A stretch of 8,685 nucleotides of DNA from the NCBI GenBank assembly GCA_965657645.1, contig CBFHOS010000046.1:1-8685 (forward strand), given 5' to 3'. Made by a program: the position numbers and the translations under genes. Positions 1 through 6,333 of the stretch are shown here, piece after piece (the first letter of the stretch is position 1; every line of letters begins with the position of its first letter). This DNA comes from CBFHOS01 sp965657645. Its GTDB lineage: Bacteria > Pseudomonadota > Alphaproteobacteria > Puniceispirillales > Puniceispirillaceae. The notes beneath the pieces were generated by a model. The model searched no databases and was not told where the DNA came from. It was given only the letters and a program-made list of their open reading frames with translations.

Positions 1-1526
1 TATTTCTATCCCTAACCACCGGATTTATTGCGACTTTCGGGTCGTTGATCTGCAGCTTTCTGGTATTAGCCAGCTTTACCACACCACCGGCACGCCGGAT
101 CCTATTGCGCCTATCCGGCCCGTTAATTGCCATTCCGCATAGCACCATTGCCATCGGCATCTTGTTTCTACTCGCACCATCTGGGTGGTTGTTGCGGCTA
201 TTATCGCCAGAATTGACCGGCCTCGTCCGGCCGCCATCATGGGGCATGGTTCCAGACCCCGCCGGTTGGGGATTGATCCTTGGTCTCATGGCAAAGGAAA
301 TACCGTTCCTAACATTGGTTGGCCTTGGCGCAATCGCGACCCTACCAATCAGACGCCTGCAGGCCATCGGCGCAACGCTTGGCTATAGCAATTTTGCAAG
401 CTGGCTCTTTGTCATCTTGCCTCTGGTCTATCGCCAATTGCGATTGCCATTGGCCGCTGTTTTGGTGTTTAGCCTTACCGTAGTTGATATGGCCTTAATC
501 CTTGGCCCATCCCTACCCCCACCGCTAGCGGTGATGATTTTTCAGGGTTTTAACAGCACGGAACTATTAGACAAATTACCGTCATCCGCCGGTGCGCTTC
601 TATCAATCATACTGGTAATCATTGCGCTGATTGTTTGGCGCATAGGCGAGACTATCTGCGGTGTTGGCCTGCGCATTCTTCGGCGACGCGGTCACCGGAT
701 GAAGGCCGCACCTATCTTTGTGCGGGCGGTGGCTATACTGGCGATAATTCCACCTATTTGCGGCATTGGTGGTTTGGCGGCGGCGTTAATCTGGTCGGTT
801 GCTGGAGGCTGGTGGTTTCCAGATGCATGGCCGCAAACCCTCACCATGATCCATTGGCAAAATGCCGCAATCATTGTCATGCCGGTCATAAACAGCCTCA
901 TACTCGCGGTGGGATCATCCTTTATTTCGATTGTCCTAGCTCTATTGTTGATGACCAGTCGCGCACCATCATACACCACTACCAAGTCGCGTATGGCACG
1001 GGTGCAACATGCCCTCATTCTGGGACCAATGCTTATTCCGCAAATTGGATTTCTGTTTGGCCTTCAGGTGTTTTTAAGCTGGCTACGCATTGATGGGAGT
1101 TGGCTTGCGCTGATCTGGATCCATGCAATTTTCATCCTGCCTTATAGCTGGCTGATTATAAAACCGGCTTATGATGCTCTCGACCCACGGATGGATATGG
1201 TCGCCGCCAGCCTGCGGATGCGTCCCTTTGCGCGGCTAATGCGGGTGACCCTGCCAATGCTGGCGCACCCGATTGCAACAGGATTTCTGGTCGGCGTGGC
1301 GGTGTCGATTGCGCTTTATCTGGCAACATTATTTGCCGGCGCGGGACGTATTAACACCATCACTCTAGAGGCGGTTAGCCTTGCTTCCGGCGGCAATCGT
1401 GGTCTAACCGGCGTTGCGGCGATGCTCCAGATTATCTTGCCGCTTGGGTGCTTTATCATCCTCCAGATCGGACTCTATTTGCGCTTTCGGAAATTTTCTG
1501 CGATGCGGGGAGGAGACTTGCATTGA
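1..1526 (+). CDS. ABC transporter permease, two-domain YnjC-like type (5' end outside window)
   Basis: Inner-membrane permease of an ABC importer, carrying two permease halves in one chain as in the YnjC/ThiP group. The frame is open from base 3 to the TGA at 1524-1526, so the true start lies upstream; the TTG at 45 is merely an internal leucine codon. The visible ~508 residues are mostly hydrophobic helices. Two cytoplasmic EAA-type loops, which dock the ATPase, can be seen: bases about 345-425 (GATLGY... then VILP) and about 1180-1257 (MVAASLR... then VTLP). In the second loop the usual glycine is replaced by arginine. The two loops, one per half, are the main evidence for a fused permease. 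YnjC is known from E. coli as part of a putative YnjBCD importer; the substrate cannot be told from sequence here. No ATPase gene follows, which is unusual for this family. Confidence 0.85.
   Translation, partial: FLSLTTGFIATFGSLICSFLVLASFTTPPARRILLRLSGPLIAIPHSTIAIGILFLLAPSGWLLRLLSPELTGLVRPPSWGMVPDPAGWGLILGLMAKEIPFLTLVGLGAIATLPIRRLQAIGATLGYSNFASWLFVILPLVYRQLRLPLAAVLVFSLTVVDMALILGPSLPPPLAVMIFQGFNSTELLDKLPSSAGALLSIILVIIALIVWRIGETICGVGLRILRRRGHRMKAAPIFVRAVAILAIIPPICGIGGLAAALIWSVAGGWWFPDAWPQTLTMIHWQNAAIIVMPVINSLILAVGSSFISIVLALLLMTSRAPSYTTTKSRMARVQHALILGPMLIPQIGFLFGLQVFLSWLRIDGSWLALIWIHAIFILPYSWLIIKPAYDALDPRMDMVAASLRMRPFARLMRVTLPMLAHPIATGFLVGVAVSIALYLATLFAGAGRINTITLEAVSLASGGNRGLTGVAAMLQIILPLGCFIILQIGLYLRFRKFSAMRGGDLH
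1507..1515 (+). promoter_or_regulatory. Strong ribosome binding site at the permease 3' end with no real gene behind it
   Basis: The purine run GGGGAGGAG lies inside the last codons of the permease. Seven bases after it is a TTG (1523-1525) that overlaps the permease stop as TTGA, the arrangement expected for a translationally coupled next gene. The frame it opens closes after only 15 codons, at the TAG 1568-1570. I read it as a possible leftover initiation site of a lost downstream gene, perhaps the ATPase; this is inference. Confidence 0.4.
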
Positions 1527-1578
1527 GGGGGCTTTGCTCTCATAGTTCGGCGGTGCAAATATGGGGATAGCGTGATCG

Positions 1579-2238
1579 ATGCGTGTGCTTGTCTATGGCG
1601 ATTCAAACAGCTGGGGATATTTAGATGACGGCAGTGGTCGGCGTTATGATGGCCGCTGGCCGATTGTAATGGCGCAAAATATTGGCCAGAACATCACCCT
1701 GTTAGAAGAAAACCTGCCCGGCCGCACAACCAATCGACCAGACCCGTTAGAAGGCGATTATTTCAATGGGGCGCCGCCGTTATTGCCAATTTTATTATCC
1801 CACCAGCCGATTGATCATCTCGTTATTATGCTGGGCACGAATGATCTAAAAGCCCGCTTTAACACCGATGCCGAGGCGGTTACAGACGGGCTCATGGAAT
1901 TGGCCACCATCGCAAAATCGAGCAATGCGGGGCCGGGCGTGTGGCGCGCGGGGGCGGTCCCAACGATTACCATAATTTGCCCACCTGTTCTTGGTGATAG
2001 GGCCGATGATCCGTCGTGGATACGCTATGATGAATGGCTGGGTGGCCGTGCCACATCGATGGCATTGCCGGATATTCTGGCTTCTGCCTGCGCCGCGCAT
2101 AATGTCAATTTTATCGATGCCAATGATGGCGCGGTTTCATCGCGGCGTGACCCAATCCACTGGGCTAGTGAGACGCATGATGCCTTTGGTCGCTTTATGG
2201 CGGATAACATGTCGACCATCATCGGCAACAACCCATGA
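1579..2238 (+). CDS. SGNH/GDSL hydrolase, arylesterase (MsAcT-like) family
   Basis: Serine esterase of the SGNH fold, 219 residues, with no signal peptide and hence probably cytoplasmic. All four family blocks are visible: GDSN at residues 7-10 with nucleophile Ser9; Gly48 in the LPGRTT segment; MLGTND at 84-89 with the oxyanion-hole Asn88; and DPIHW at 191-195 giving catalytic Asp191 and His194. The GDS-x-x-WG start, E-x-L-x-x-RTT and IMLGTND-x-KA segments resemble the Mycobacterium smegmatis esterase/acyltransferase MsAcT, as I recall its sequence. The natural substrate is unknown; acetyl or other short acyl esters are plausible. The ATG at 1579 is preceded by only a weak, distant GGGG. The gene starts 52 bp after the permease and overlaps the next gene by 4 bp, so it probably shares a transcript with both. 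Confidence 0.88.
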   Translation: MRVLVYGDSNSWGYLDDGSGRRYDGRWPIVMAQNIGQNITLLEENLPGRTTNRPDPLEGDYFNGAPPLLPILLSHQPIDHLVIMLGTNDLKARFNTDAEAVTDGLMELATIAKSSNAGPGVWRAGAVPTITIICPPVLGDRADDPSWIRYDEWLGGRATSMALPDILASACAAHNVNFIDANDGAVSSRRDPIHWASETHDAFGRFMADNMSTIIGNNP

Positions 2239-3161
2239 TCTACCGCGTTGGCCTGCCACTCGTATTTGTATTTTTATGGTCATCAGCATTTGTAACCGGC
2301 AAGGTCGCAGTAATCTATGCAACGCCGTTTGCGTTGTTATTTGTGCGCTTTGTCATTGTTGCGGCGCTATTTGGTGCAATGATGGTTCTTGCCGCCCTTT
2401 GGGCCAAACGCAGCCTGCAAGCCTCGTCTCCAAATGACACCAGTGCCCTTGGTGGTACGCGTGATAGCTGGCCGATTATCGGGGCTTCGGCTCTGGTTGG
2501 CGTGACCTTGCACGGATTTTATCTGGGCAGTGTATTTCTAGCGCTATCCATGGGTGTACCGGCGGGACTTGCCGCGCTCATTGTCAGCATGCAACCGCTA
2601 TTCACCTCATTCCTAGCGATCTTTCTGTTTGGCGAGGCGATGCGCCGCATTCAATGGGCGGGACTTGTTATCGGCTTGGCTGGGGTCGCGCTGGTGCTGG
2701 TCCCATCGATAAATGGTGCCGTGCCGCTTGCTGGCCTTGGCGTTACGTTATTTGGCTTGCTGGCTGTGACGAGCGGGATGCTGATGCAAAAGAAATTTGG
2801 CAATAATATCGGCCTGATGAAGGGTAACTTCATCCAGGCCGCCGCCGCCGCCTGTTTTTACGCGGCGATAACGCCGCTGTTGGAAACGCCCCAAATCGAC
2901 CCTCAATTGCCGTTTATATTGGCGATGAGCTGGCAAATTCTCGCGGTTTCACTCGGCGCTTATATGATCCTGATTATCTTGATCAAGCGCGATAGCATGG
3001 CCGCGACCTCGTCCTTGCTGTTCCTAGTGCCGCCCACGACCGCGATCATGGCATGGCTTGGGTTCGATGAACCATTAACCATCATTGGCATTGCCGGCTT
3101 TGCCTTGGCCAGTACTGGTGTCTATCTGGTCAACCGCTATGCCGCCGCGGCCAAATCATAG
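2235..3161 (+). CDS. EamA/DMT-superfamily transporter (drug/metabolite exporter type)
   Basis: Inner-membrane protein of 308 residues, the usual length for a ten-helix EamA transporter made of two repeats of five helices. The N-terminal helix carries WSSAFV (15-20). Each repeat ends with the same kind of segment: QPLFTSFLAIFLFGEAM (120-136), and the equivalent VPPTTAIMAWLGFDEP (265-280), both followed by a glycine-rich final helix. A hydrophilic loop lies at about 57-79. Members export amino acids, metabolites or drugs, usually driven by the proton gradient; the substrate cannot be assigned. Its ATG overlaps the stop of the esterase gene as ATGA and there is no clear ribosome binding site, so translation is probably coupled. 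It converges on the aminotransferase gene with only 16 bp between them. Confidence 0.9.
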   Translation: MIYRVGLPLVFVFLWSSAFVTGKVAVIYATPFALLFVRFVIVAALFGAMMVLAALWAKRSLQASSPNDTSALGGTRDSWPIIGASALVGVTLHGFYLGSVFLALSMGVPAGLAALIVSMQPLFTSFLAIFLFGEAMRRIQWAGLVIGLAGVALVLVPSINGAVPLAGLGVTLFGLLAVTSGMLMQKKFGNNIGLMKGNFIQAAAAACFYAAITPLLETPQIDPQLPFILAMSWQILAVSLGAYMILIILIKRDSMAATSSLLFLVPPTTAIMAWLGFDEPLTIIGIAGFALASTGVYLVNRYAAAAKS

Positions 3162-3177
3162 GTCGGAGTTTTCGGTC

Positions 3178-4047
3178 TTATTCAGGGTCAGGCAGTTTGG
3201 GAAACTCTTCACGCGCCTTGGCGATATAGGCATCACGCATCAACATGGTAATCGTACCCGCTTCGCCATTACCGATCACCGTGTCATCAATCGCCACCAC
3301 CGGCGCGACATAGAGAGACGAAGCCGTCATGAACGCCTCATCCGCATCCTTGGCCTGTTCTAGCGTGTAATATTCCTCGCGGATGGTGATCTGGTGTTCG
3401 GCGGCAACACGCAACATTGTTTGGCGGGTAATGCCGTGCAAAATCGCGTTGGTCACGGGGCGGACATACATCACCCGATCCTTGATGAAAAAGAAACTGG
3501 ACGATCCGGCCTCGGTTACAAACCCGTCATCATCAACCATCAAGGCCTCGTCGGCGCCATATTCATGCGCGGCCTGTTTCGCCATTACCTGACCCAACAG
3601 ATTGGTCGTCTTGATATCCCGCCGCGCCCAGCGCAAATCAGGGACCGAATGAACCGATAGCAACTTTGGCGCATCGGCGGCGGTGAATTTTTCCTTTTGG
3701 ATAAAGGCAAATAGGTTCGGCACATAACTATCATTATAGATATAATTGCGATCACCCTCACCGCGCGTGATGTGCAGATATAGAAACCCGACCTCTGCCT
3801 CATTGACGGTAATCAGATGCATTAACATCACCAGCAATTCATCGCGGTCCATCGGCGATGGAATATTCAACTTAGCGAGCGAACTGTTCAACCGGTCGAT
3901 ATGATATTCAAAATCAACAATCTGACTGTCGAGAATGCCAAAACCCTCATAAACAGCGTCAGCAAACAACAATCCGCGGTCAAAGATCGATAGCTTGGCT
4001 TGCGTATCAGGCAGATACTCACCATTGATGAAAACGATATTGGTCAT
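3178..4047 (-). CDS. dat: Class IV PLP aminotransferase, probable D-amino-acid transaminase
   Basis: Cytoplasmic PLP enzyme of 289 residues, fold-type IV, close in length to Bacillus D-amino-acid transaminase. By alignment from memory to that enzyme: Lys146 in DIKTTNLL is the PLP lysine, Glu179 in VTEAGSSSF binds the pyridine nitrogen, Tyr33 in AVYEG lies over the active site, and Arg100 matches the substrate-carboxylate arginine. The matching histidine two residues later is Tyr102 here. Likely reaction: D-alanine + 2-oxoglutarate to pyruvate + D-glutamate, supplying D-glutamate for peptidoglycan or consuming D-amino acids. A branched-chain or other class IV specificity cannot be ruled out. 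The ATG start (4045-4047) has a good AAAGGA about six bases upstream. It is monocistronic, read away from the phosphatase operon, and ends in the only TAA stop of the window. Confidence 0.88.
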   Translation of the reverse strand: MTNIVFINGEYLPDTQAKLSIFDRGLLFADAVYEGFGILDSQIVDFEYHIDRLNSSLAKLNIPSPMDRDELLVMLMHLITVNEAEVGFLYLHITRGEGDRNYIYNDSYVPNLFAFIQKEKFTAADAPKLLSVHSVPDLRWARRDIKTTNLLGQVMAKQAAHEYGADEALMVDDDGFVTEAGSSSFFFIKDRVMYVRPVTNAILHGITRQTMLRVAAEHQITIREEYYTLEQAKDADEAFMTASSLYVAPVVAIDDTVIGNGEAGTITMLMRDAYIAKAREEFPKLPDPE

Positions 4048-4104
4048 TCGACTTCCTTTCGCACCGCCGCATTATGCCGCGTATTGAGACTGCACTAACC
4101 TAGC

Positions 4105-4122
4105 CATAATCGAACAATTATG
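4105..4122. repeat. Inverted repeat CATAAT-N6-ATTATG in the divergent intergenic region
   Basis: Perfect 6-bp arms (4105-4110 and 4117-4122) around a 6-bp spacer, a size typical of a dimeric helix-turn-helix operator. It lies 58 bp upstream of the aminotransferase start and 86 bp upstream of the secreted-protein start, so it could serve either direction. The arms are AT-rich and short, and chance is possible. Confidence 0.3.
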
Positions 4123-4157
4123 AAAACGACAAATTTCGAAAATCATTTTATGAAAAC
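4118..4157. repeat. Pair of exact 10-bp direct repeats upstream of the phosphatase operon (candidate operator)
   Basis: TTATGAAAAC occurs at 4118-4127 and again at 4148-4157, exactly 30 bp apart, about three helical turns, so both copies face the same side of the DNA. The second copy ends two bases before the possible -35 hexamer at 4159. Between them lie the palindrome TTTCGAAA (4134-4141) and the odd-centred inverted repeat AAAAT-C-ATTTT (4139-4149). The first copy overlaps one arm of CATAAT-N6-ATTATG (4105-4122). The layout suits paired binding of a transcription regulator or upstream activator; the regulator is unknown. Confidence 0.45.
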
Positions 4158-4158
4158 C

Positions 4159-4190
4159 GTGACACTGTGTTAAAAAGGCAATGCTAATAT
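4159..4190 (+). promoter_or_regulatory. Probable promoter of the secreted protein-phosphatase-STAS operon
   Basis: GTGACA at 4159-4164 matches the sigma-70 -35 hexamer at five of six bases. Downstream, TGCTAATAT (4182-4190) gives a -10 candidate either as GCTAAT (18-bp spacer) or TAATAT (20-bp spacer). Transcription would begin near 4195, just before the GAGG ribosome binding site at 4198-4201. This placement leaves the ATG at 4181 untranscribed or at the very 5' end and supports 4208 as the start codon. Confidence 0.4.
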
Positions 4191-4207
4191 TTGTGAGTGA
4201 GGAAATC

Positions 4208-4600
4208 ATGACTAAATGGTTTACGAAGGCAGCAGTCGCTGGCGTTTTCGCGGTGTCTATTATGGCGCCAATGGCAATGGCGGCAGAGGTTGATCTACAG
4301 ACGAAGGTTGCTCTGCAAAGCACGCTTGATACCTATATCGAGAAAAGTTCGGTTGATGGTCAATTGACATTGATCGATGTGAATGCGCGTTCGATGACAT
4401 CGGTTTTCATGTCCAATGCACATCCGATGATTGTTCCCATTAAAGGCGGTAAATATTTCCTGTGCGCCGATGGTTATGACGCAGATGGTAACGAAGTAAA
4501 GCTCGACTTCCTCGTCATTGCCGAGAACAATGAATATCAGATTGTTGACACAATTTTGAATGGTCGCGAAGAAATTAAGACCATTATGAAAGCCCAGTAG
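4208..4600 (+). CDS. Small exported protein of unknown function, first gene of the phosphatase operon
   Basis: Predicted protein of 130 residues that I do not recognise. Residues 1-25 form a clear Sec signal peptide: two lysines (3 and 7), a hydrophobic core, then AMA before AE, giving cleavage after Ala25 and a mature protein of about 105 residues in the periplasm or outside. The mature part begins with an amphipathic helix-like stretch (30-46), followed by alternating strand-like segments (52-58, 82-90, 97-106, 109-114) and a short helical tail, which could be a small cystatin/NTF2-like alpha+beta fold (inference). It has one cysteine, Cys86. I chose the ATG at 4208 because GAGG sits six bases upstream and the signal peptide then begins normally; an ATG at 4181 adds nine residues and overlaps the likely -10 box. 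It lies 5 bp before the phosphatase gene, suggesting a joint role, perhaps as ligand or modulator of the phosphatase sensor domain. Confidence 0.8.
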   Translation: MTKWFTKAAVAGVFAVSIMAPMAMAAEVDLQTKVALQSTLDTYIEKSSVDGQLTLIDVNARSMTSVFMSNAHPMIVPIKGGKYFLCADGYDADGNEVKLDFLVIAENNEYQIVDTILNGREEIKTIMKAQ

Positions 4601-4605
4601 CGAAG

Positions 4606-6018
4606 ATGTCTGCAGGTGGTCCGCTAGGCATTGTGGGCCGTCTGCCTCTTGTCGTTAAATTCGTTGTCACCCTCATCCTGCTGGTTGTGTTGATCGGCGC
4701 GGCGGGTGGCCACTTTTATCTGTCAAAGAAAACCCAAGCATTAGAAAACGACCTGGCCCTCCAGGTTGTTGCCGCCTCAAAGGCGGTGGAGCATGCTGTT
4801 AGCACCCAAAATGATGCGAGCTCCCTACGCAAGGCGCTAAAGTTCCTTGCAGTCTTTTCCTATGTGAAATGCGCCGATGTGTTTGAGGGCGAGCGCAAAC
4901 TTGCTAGCTGGCCCATACCAACCTGCAAACCGATCATTAAAAAGTTCAGCACCGAGCCTGTGTCAGTCGACCTAACGGCAAACCGCTCTATGGTTCTGCA
5001 TATTGATCCGCTTCATGTTGAGCAATTGATTGCCACGGAAAAACTGCTCTTTGTGACGATCCTATCCAGCATTCTATTGGCTGTATCCGTTGCCATTACC
5101 CTGTTTTTGGTGCGTGAGGTATCAACCCCCCTTACCCGCATTGTGAGTGCTCTGCGCGCCGATGCCGATGGTCAGGTCGTCCAGATCGAGACAGTCGGCG
5201 GTCGTGAAATCAGCGCCTTTGTCAGGGCCTATAATAGGTTGGTTGATGATGTGACGGCTAAGACCGCCGAGATTACAAAATGGCGCAAGCGTATTGCCGC
5301 GGAATTGGAACAGGCGGACGAGGTACAGGCATTGTTAGTCCCACCCCGCCTATCGATTGCCCAGATCGAAGCGCGGAATTTACCGCTAACCGAACTATCC
5401 GGCGATTTTTTCGAAGCCTATAAGCACGATGATGGGCGGACCACGTTTTTGATGGGTGATGTTGCCGGTAAGGGTATCTATGCGGCGATGTTGCTGGCAC
5501 AGACACTCACCGCGTTTCGGGCCGCGGCAAACGCCGATGATCTGGCTGATCTGATGGTCACGATGTACCGCTATATCGAGGACCGTTTTCCTGACGGCCT
5601 GTTTGTTGCCCTAACGCTTACAAGGCTCAGCGCGGATGGCAAAACCTTGTCATTGGTTAATATCGGCAACCCCGATTGCATCATTTTGGATGCTGATGGC
5701 AGTGTTGAGACAATTCCCTCTGCCGGTCCCGCGATTGGCATTCTACCAGCCGATATTTACGCGATGATGCCAGTCGAACATATCGATATCAGCACCAAGA
5801 CAGTCTATGTCTTCACCGACGGCGTTTCCGAGATTGACCTCAAATCTCTATCGGTTGATAGTGCCATTGCTAATATAGCAGATGACGGTGAGCGCATGAT
5901 TGCCTATCTAAAGCAATTGGAACAAACCAGTGGCAAAGCTGGCATTGATCAATTAATGACAGGCGTAACGGCCCATAAACAGGGCGATGACGTGACCATC
6001 GCGCGCATTGGCCATTAG
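4606..6018 (+). CDS. Membrane-bound HAMP-SpoIIE (PP2C-type) serine phosphatase with periplasmic sensor domain
   Basis: Protein of 470 residues. Order: helix 1 (about 16-38), periplasmic domain (about 39-146), helix 2 (about 147-169), HAMP (about 170-225, with P175 and the E201/N210 region), a charged coiled-coil linker ending in EVQALLVPP (239-247), and a SpoIIE-type PP2C domain to the end. Metal-binding acids expected for PP2C are present: Asp267 in SGDFFE, Asp285 in GDVAGKG, Asp405 in TDGVSE, and Asp461/Asp462 in DDVT. It should therefore be an active Mn/Mg-dependent phosphoserine phosphatase. Known members dephosphorylate STAS anti-sigma antagonists, and a STAS gene follows 15 bp downstream, so that is the likely substrate. 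The periplasmic domain matches nothing I can name; Cys89 and Cys107 could form a disulfide. The ATG follows the previous stop by 5 bp and has no good ribosome binding site, suggesting translational coupling. Confidence 0.92.
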   Translation: MSAGGPLGIVGRLPLVVKFVVTLILLVVLIGAAGGHFYLSKKTQALENDLALQVVAASKAVEHAVSTQNDASSLRKALKFLAVFSYVKCADVFEGERKLASWPIPTCKPIIKKFSTEPVSVDLTANRSMVLHIDPLHVEQLIATEKLLFVTILSSILLAVSVAITLFLVREVSTPLTRIVSALRADADGQVVQIETVGGREISAFVRAYNRLVDDVTAKTAEITKWRKRIAAELEQADEVQALLVPPRLSIAQIEARNLPLTELSGDFFEAYKHDDGRTTFLMGDVAGKGIYAAMLLAQTLTAFRAAANADDLADLMVTMYRYIEDRFPDGLFVALTLTRLSADGKTLSLVNIGNPDCIILDADGSVETIPSAGPAIGILPADIYAMMPVEHIDISTKTVYVFTDGVSEIDLKSLSVDSAIANIADDGERMIAYLKQLEQTSGKAGIDQLMTGVTAHKQGDDVTIARIGH

Positions 6019-6033
6019 GCCGGGGAGAGTAAT

Positions 6034-6333
6034 ATGGCTATGGAAATTACGATTGACGGCGACAACACTGTGCTGGTTTTGAGCGGCGAAATTGATGTGA
6101 AATCAACACCTGATCTGAAAAAGATACTCAATGAGGTTGATACCACGCGCAACCTTGTGGTTGTGGGATCCGATTTGACCTATATCGATTCAAGCGGCGT
6201 TGCCTGTTTGCTGATGGCTTATAAGAAATTCGCCGCCGCCCCGACAGAGGTTATCCTCCAGAATCCGAGCGATGCGCTGACGTCAGTTCTGAAAATTTTG
6301 AAATTCGATACGCTATTCAAAATTGAAAACTAG
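6034..6333 (+). CDS. STAS-domain anti-sigma factor antagonist (SpoIIAA/RsbV type)
   Basis: Cytoplasmic single-domain protein of 99 residues, normal for SpoIIAA/RsbV. It starts with paired beta strands (EITIDGDNTVLVLSGEID, 4-21), then helix 1 (24-34), and has YIDSSGVA at 50-57. In this family the first serine after the aspartate, here Ser53, is phosphorylated by an HPK-type anti-sigma kinase and dephosphorylated by a SpoIIE/RsbU-type phosphatase. Unphosphorylated protein binds the kinase/anti-sigma factor and frees its partner. The phosphatase gene directly upstream is the obvious counterpart. A good GGGGAGAG ribosome binding site (6022-6029) precedes the ATG at 6034, so this protein may be made in larger amounts than the membrane phosphatase. 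No kinase gene is in the window. Its stop codon shares the CTAG at 6330-6333 with the convergent hflX stop. Confidence 0.93.
   Translation: MAMEITIDGDNTVLVLSGEIDVKSTPDLKKILNEVDTTRNLVVVGSDLTYIDSSGVACLLMAYKKFAAAPTEVILQNPSDALTSVLKILKFDTLFKIEN
6294..6324. repeat. 9-bp inverted repeat at the 3' end of the STAS gene
   Basis: AATTTTGAA (6294-6302) and TTCAAAATT (6316-6324) are perfect inverted copies around a 13-base loop, a few bases before the shared stop codons of two convergent genes. The stem has only one G-C pair and no strong U-tract follows it, so it is a poor intrinsic terminator by the usual standard. It is nevertheless the only hairpin I see at this junction, and it could act weakly in both directions. 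Confidence 0.25.

Noticed and set aside
692..1018. Minus-strand open frame of 108 codons inside the permease
   Set aside because: Antisense to a well-supported gene, with no domain or ribosome binding site; the same holds for the open frames opposite the esterase, exporter, phosphatase and SDR genes.
1527..1578. Degraded ATPase coding sequence in the permease-esterase gap
   Set aside because: The gap is only 52 bases and no frame shows a Walker motif or other recognisable ATPase sequence; only the orphan ribosome binding site is suggestive.
1991..2437. Plus-strand open frame of 148 codons spanning the esterase/exporter junction
   Set aside because: It is out of frame with two genes whose motifs are clear, and its composition (many Cys, Trp, Arg, His) is that of a shadow frame.
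3162..3177. Terminator between the exporter and the aminotransferase
   Set aside because: The 16 bases contain no stem-loop with a T run.
4048..4135. Promoter for the aminotransferase gene
   Set aside because: The best pairs on the minus strand, such as TTGTCG with TATGGC, match the consensus poorly; a promoter must exist here, but I cannot place it.
4181..4207. Upstream ATG for the secreted protein (adds MLIFVSEEI)
   Set aside because: Its AAGG is only two bases from the ATG, the ATG overlaps the likely -10 box, and the extension spoils a normal signal peptide; the ATG at 4208 has GAGG at proper spacing.
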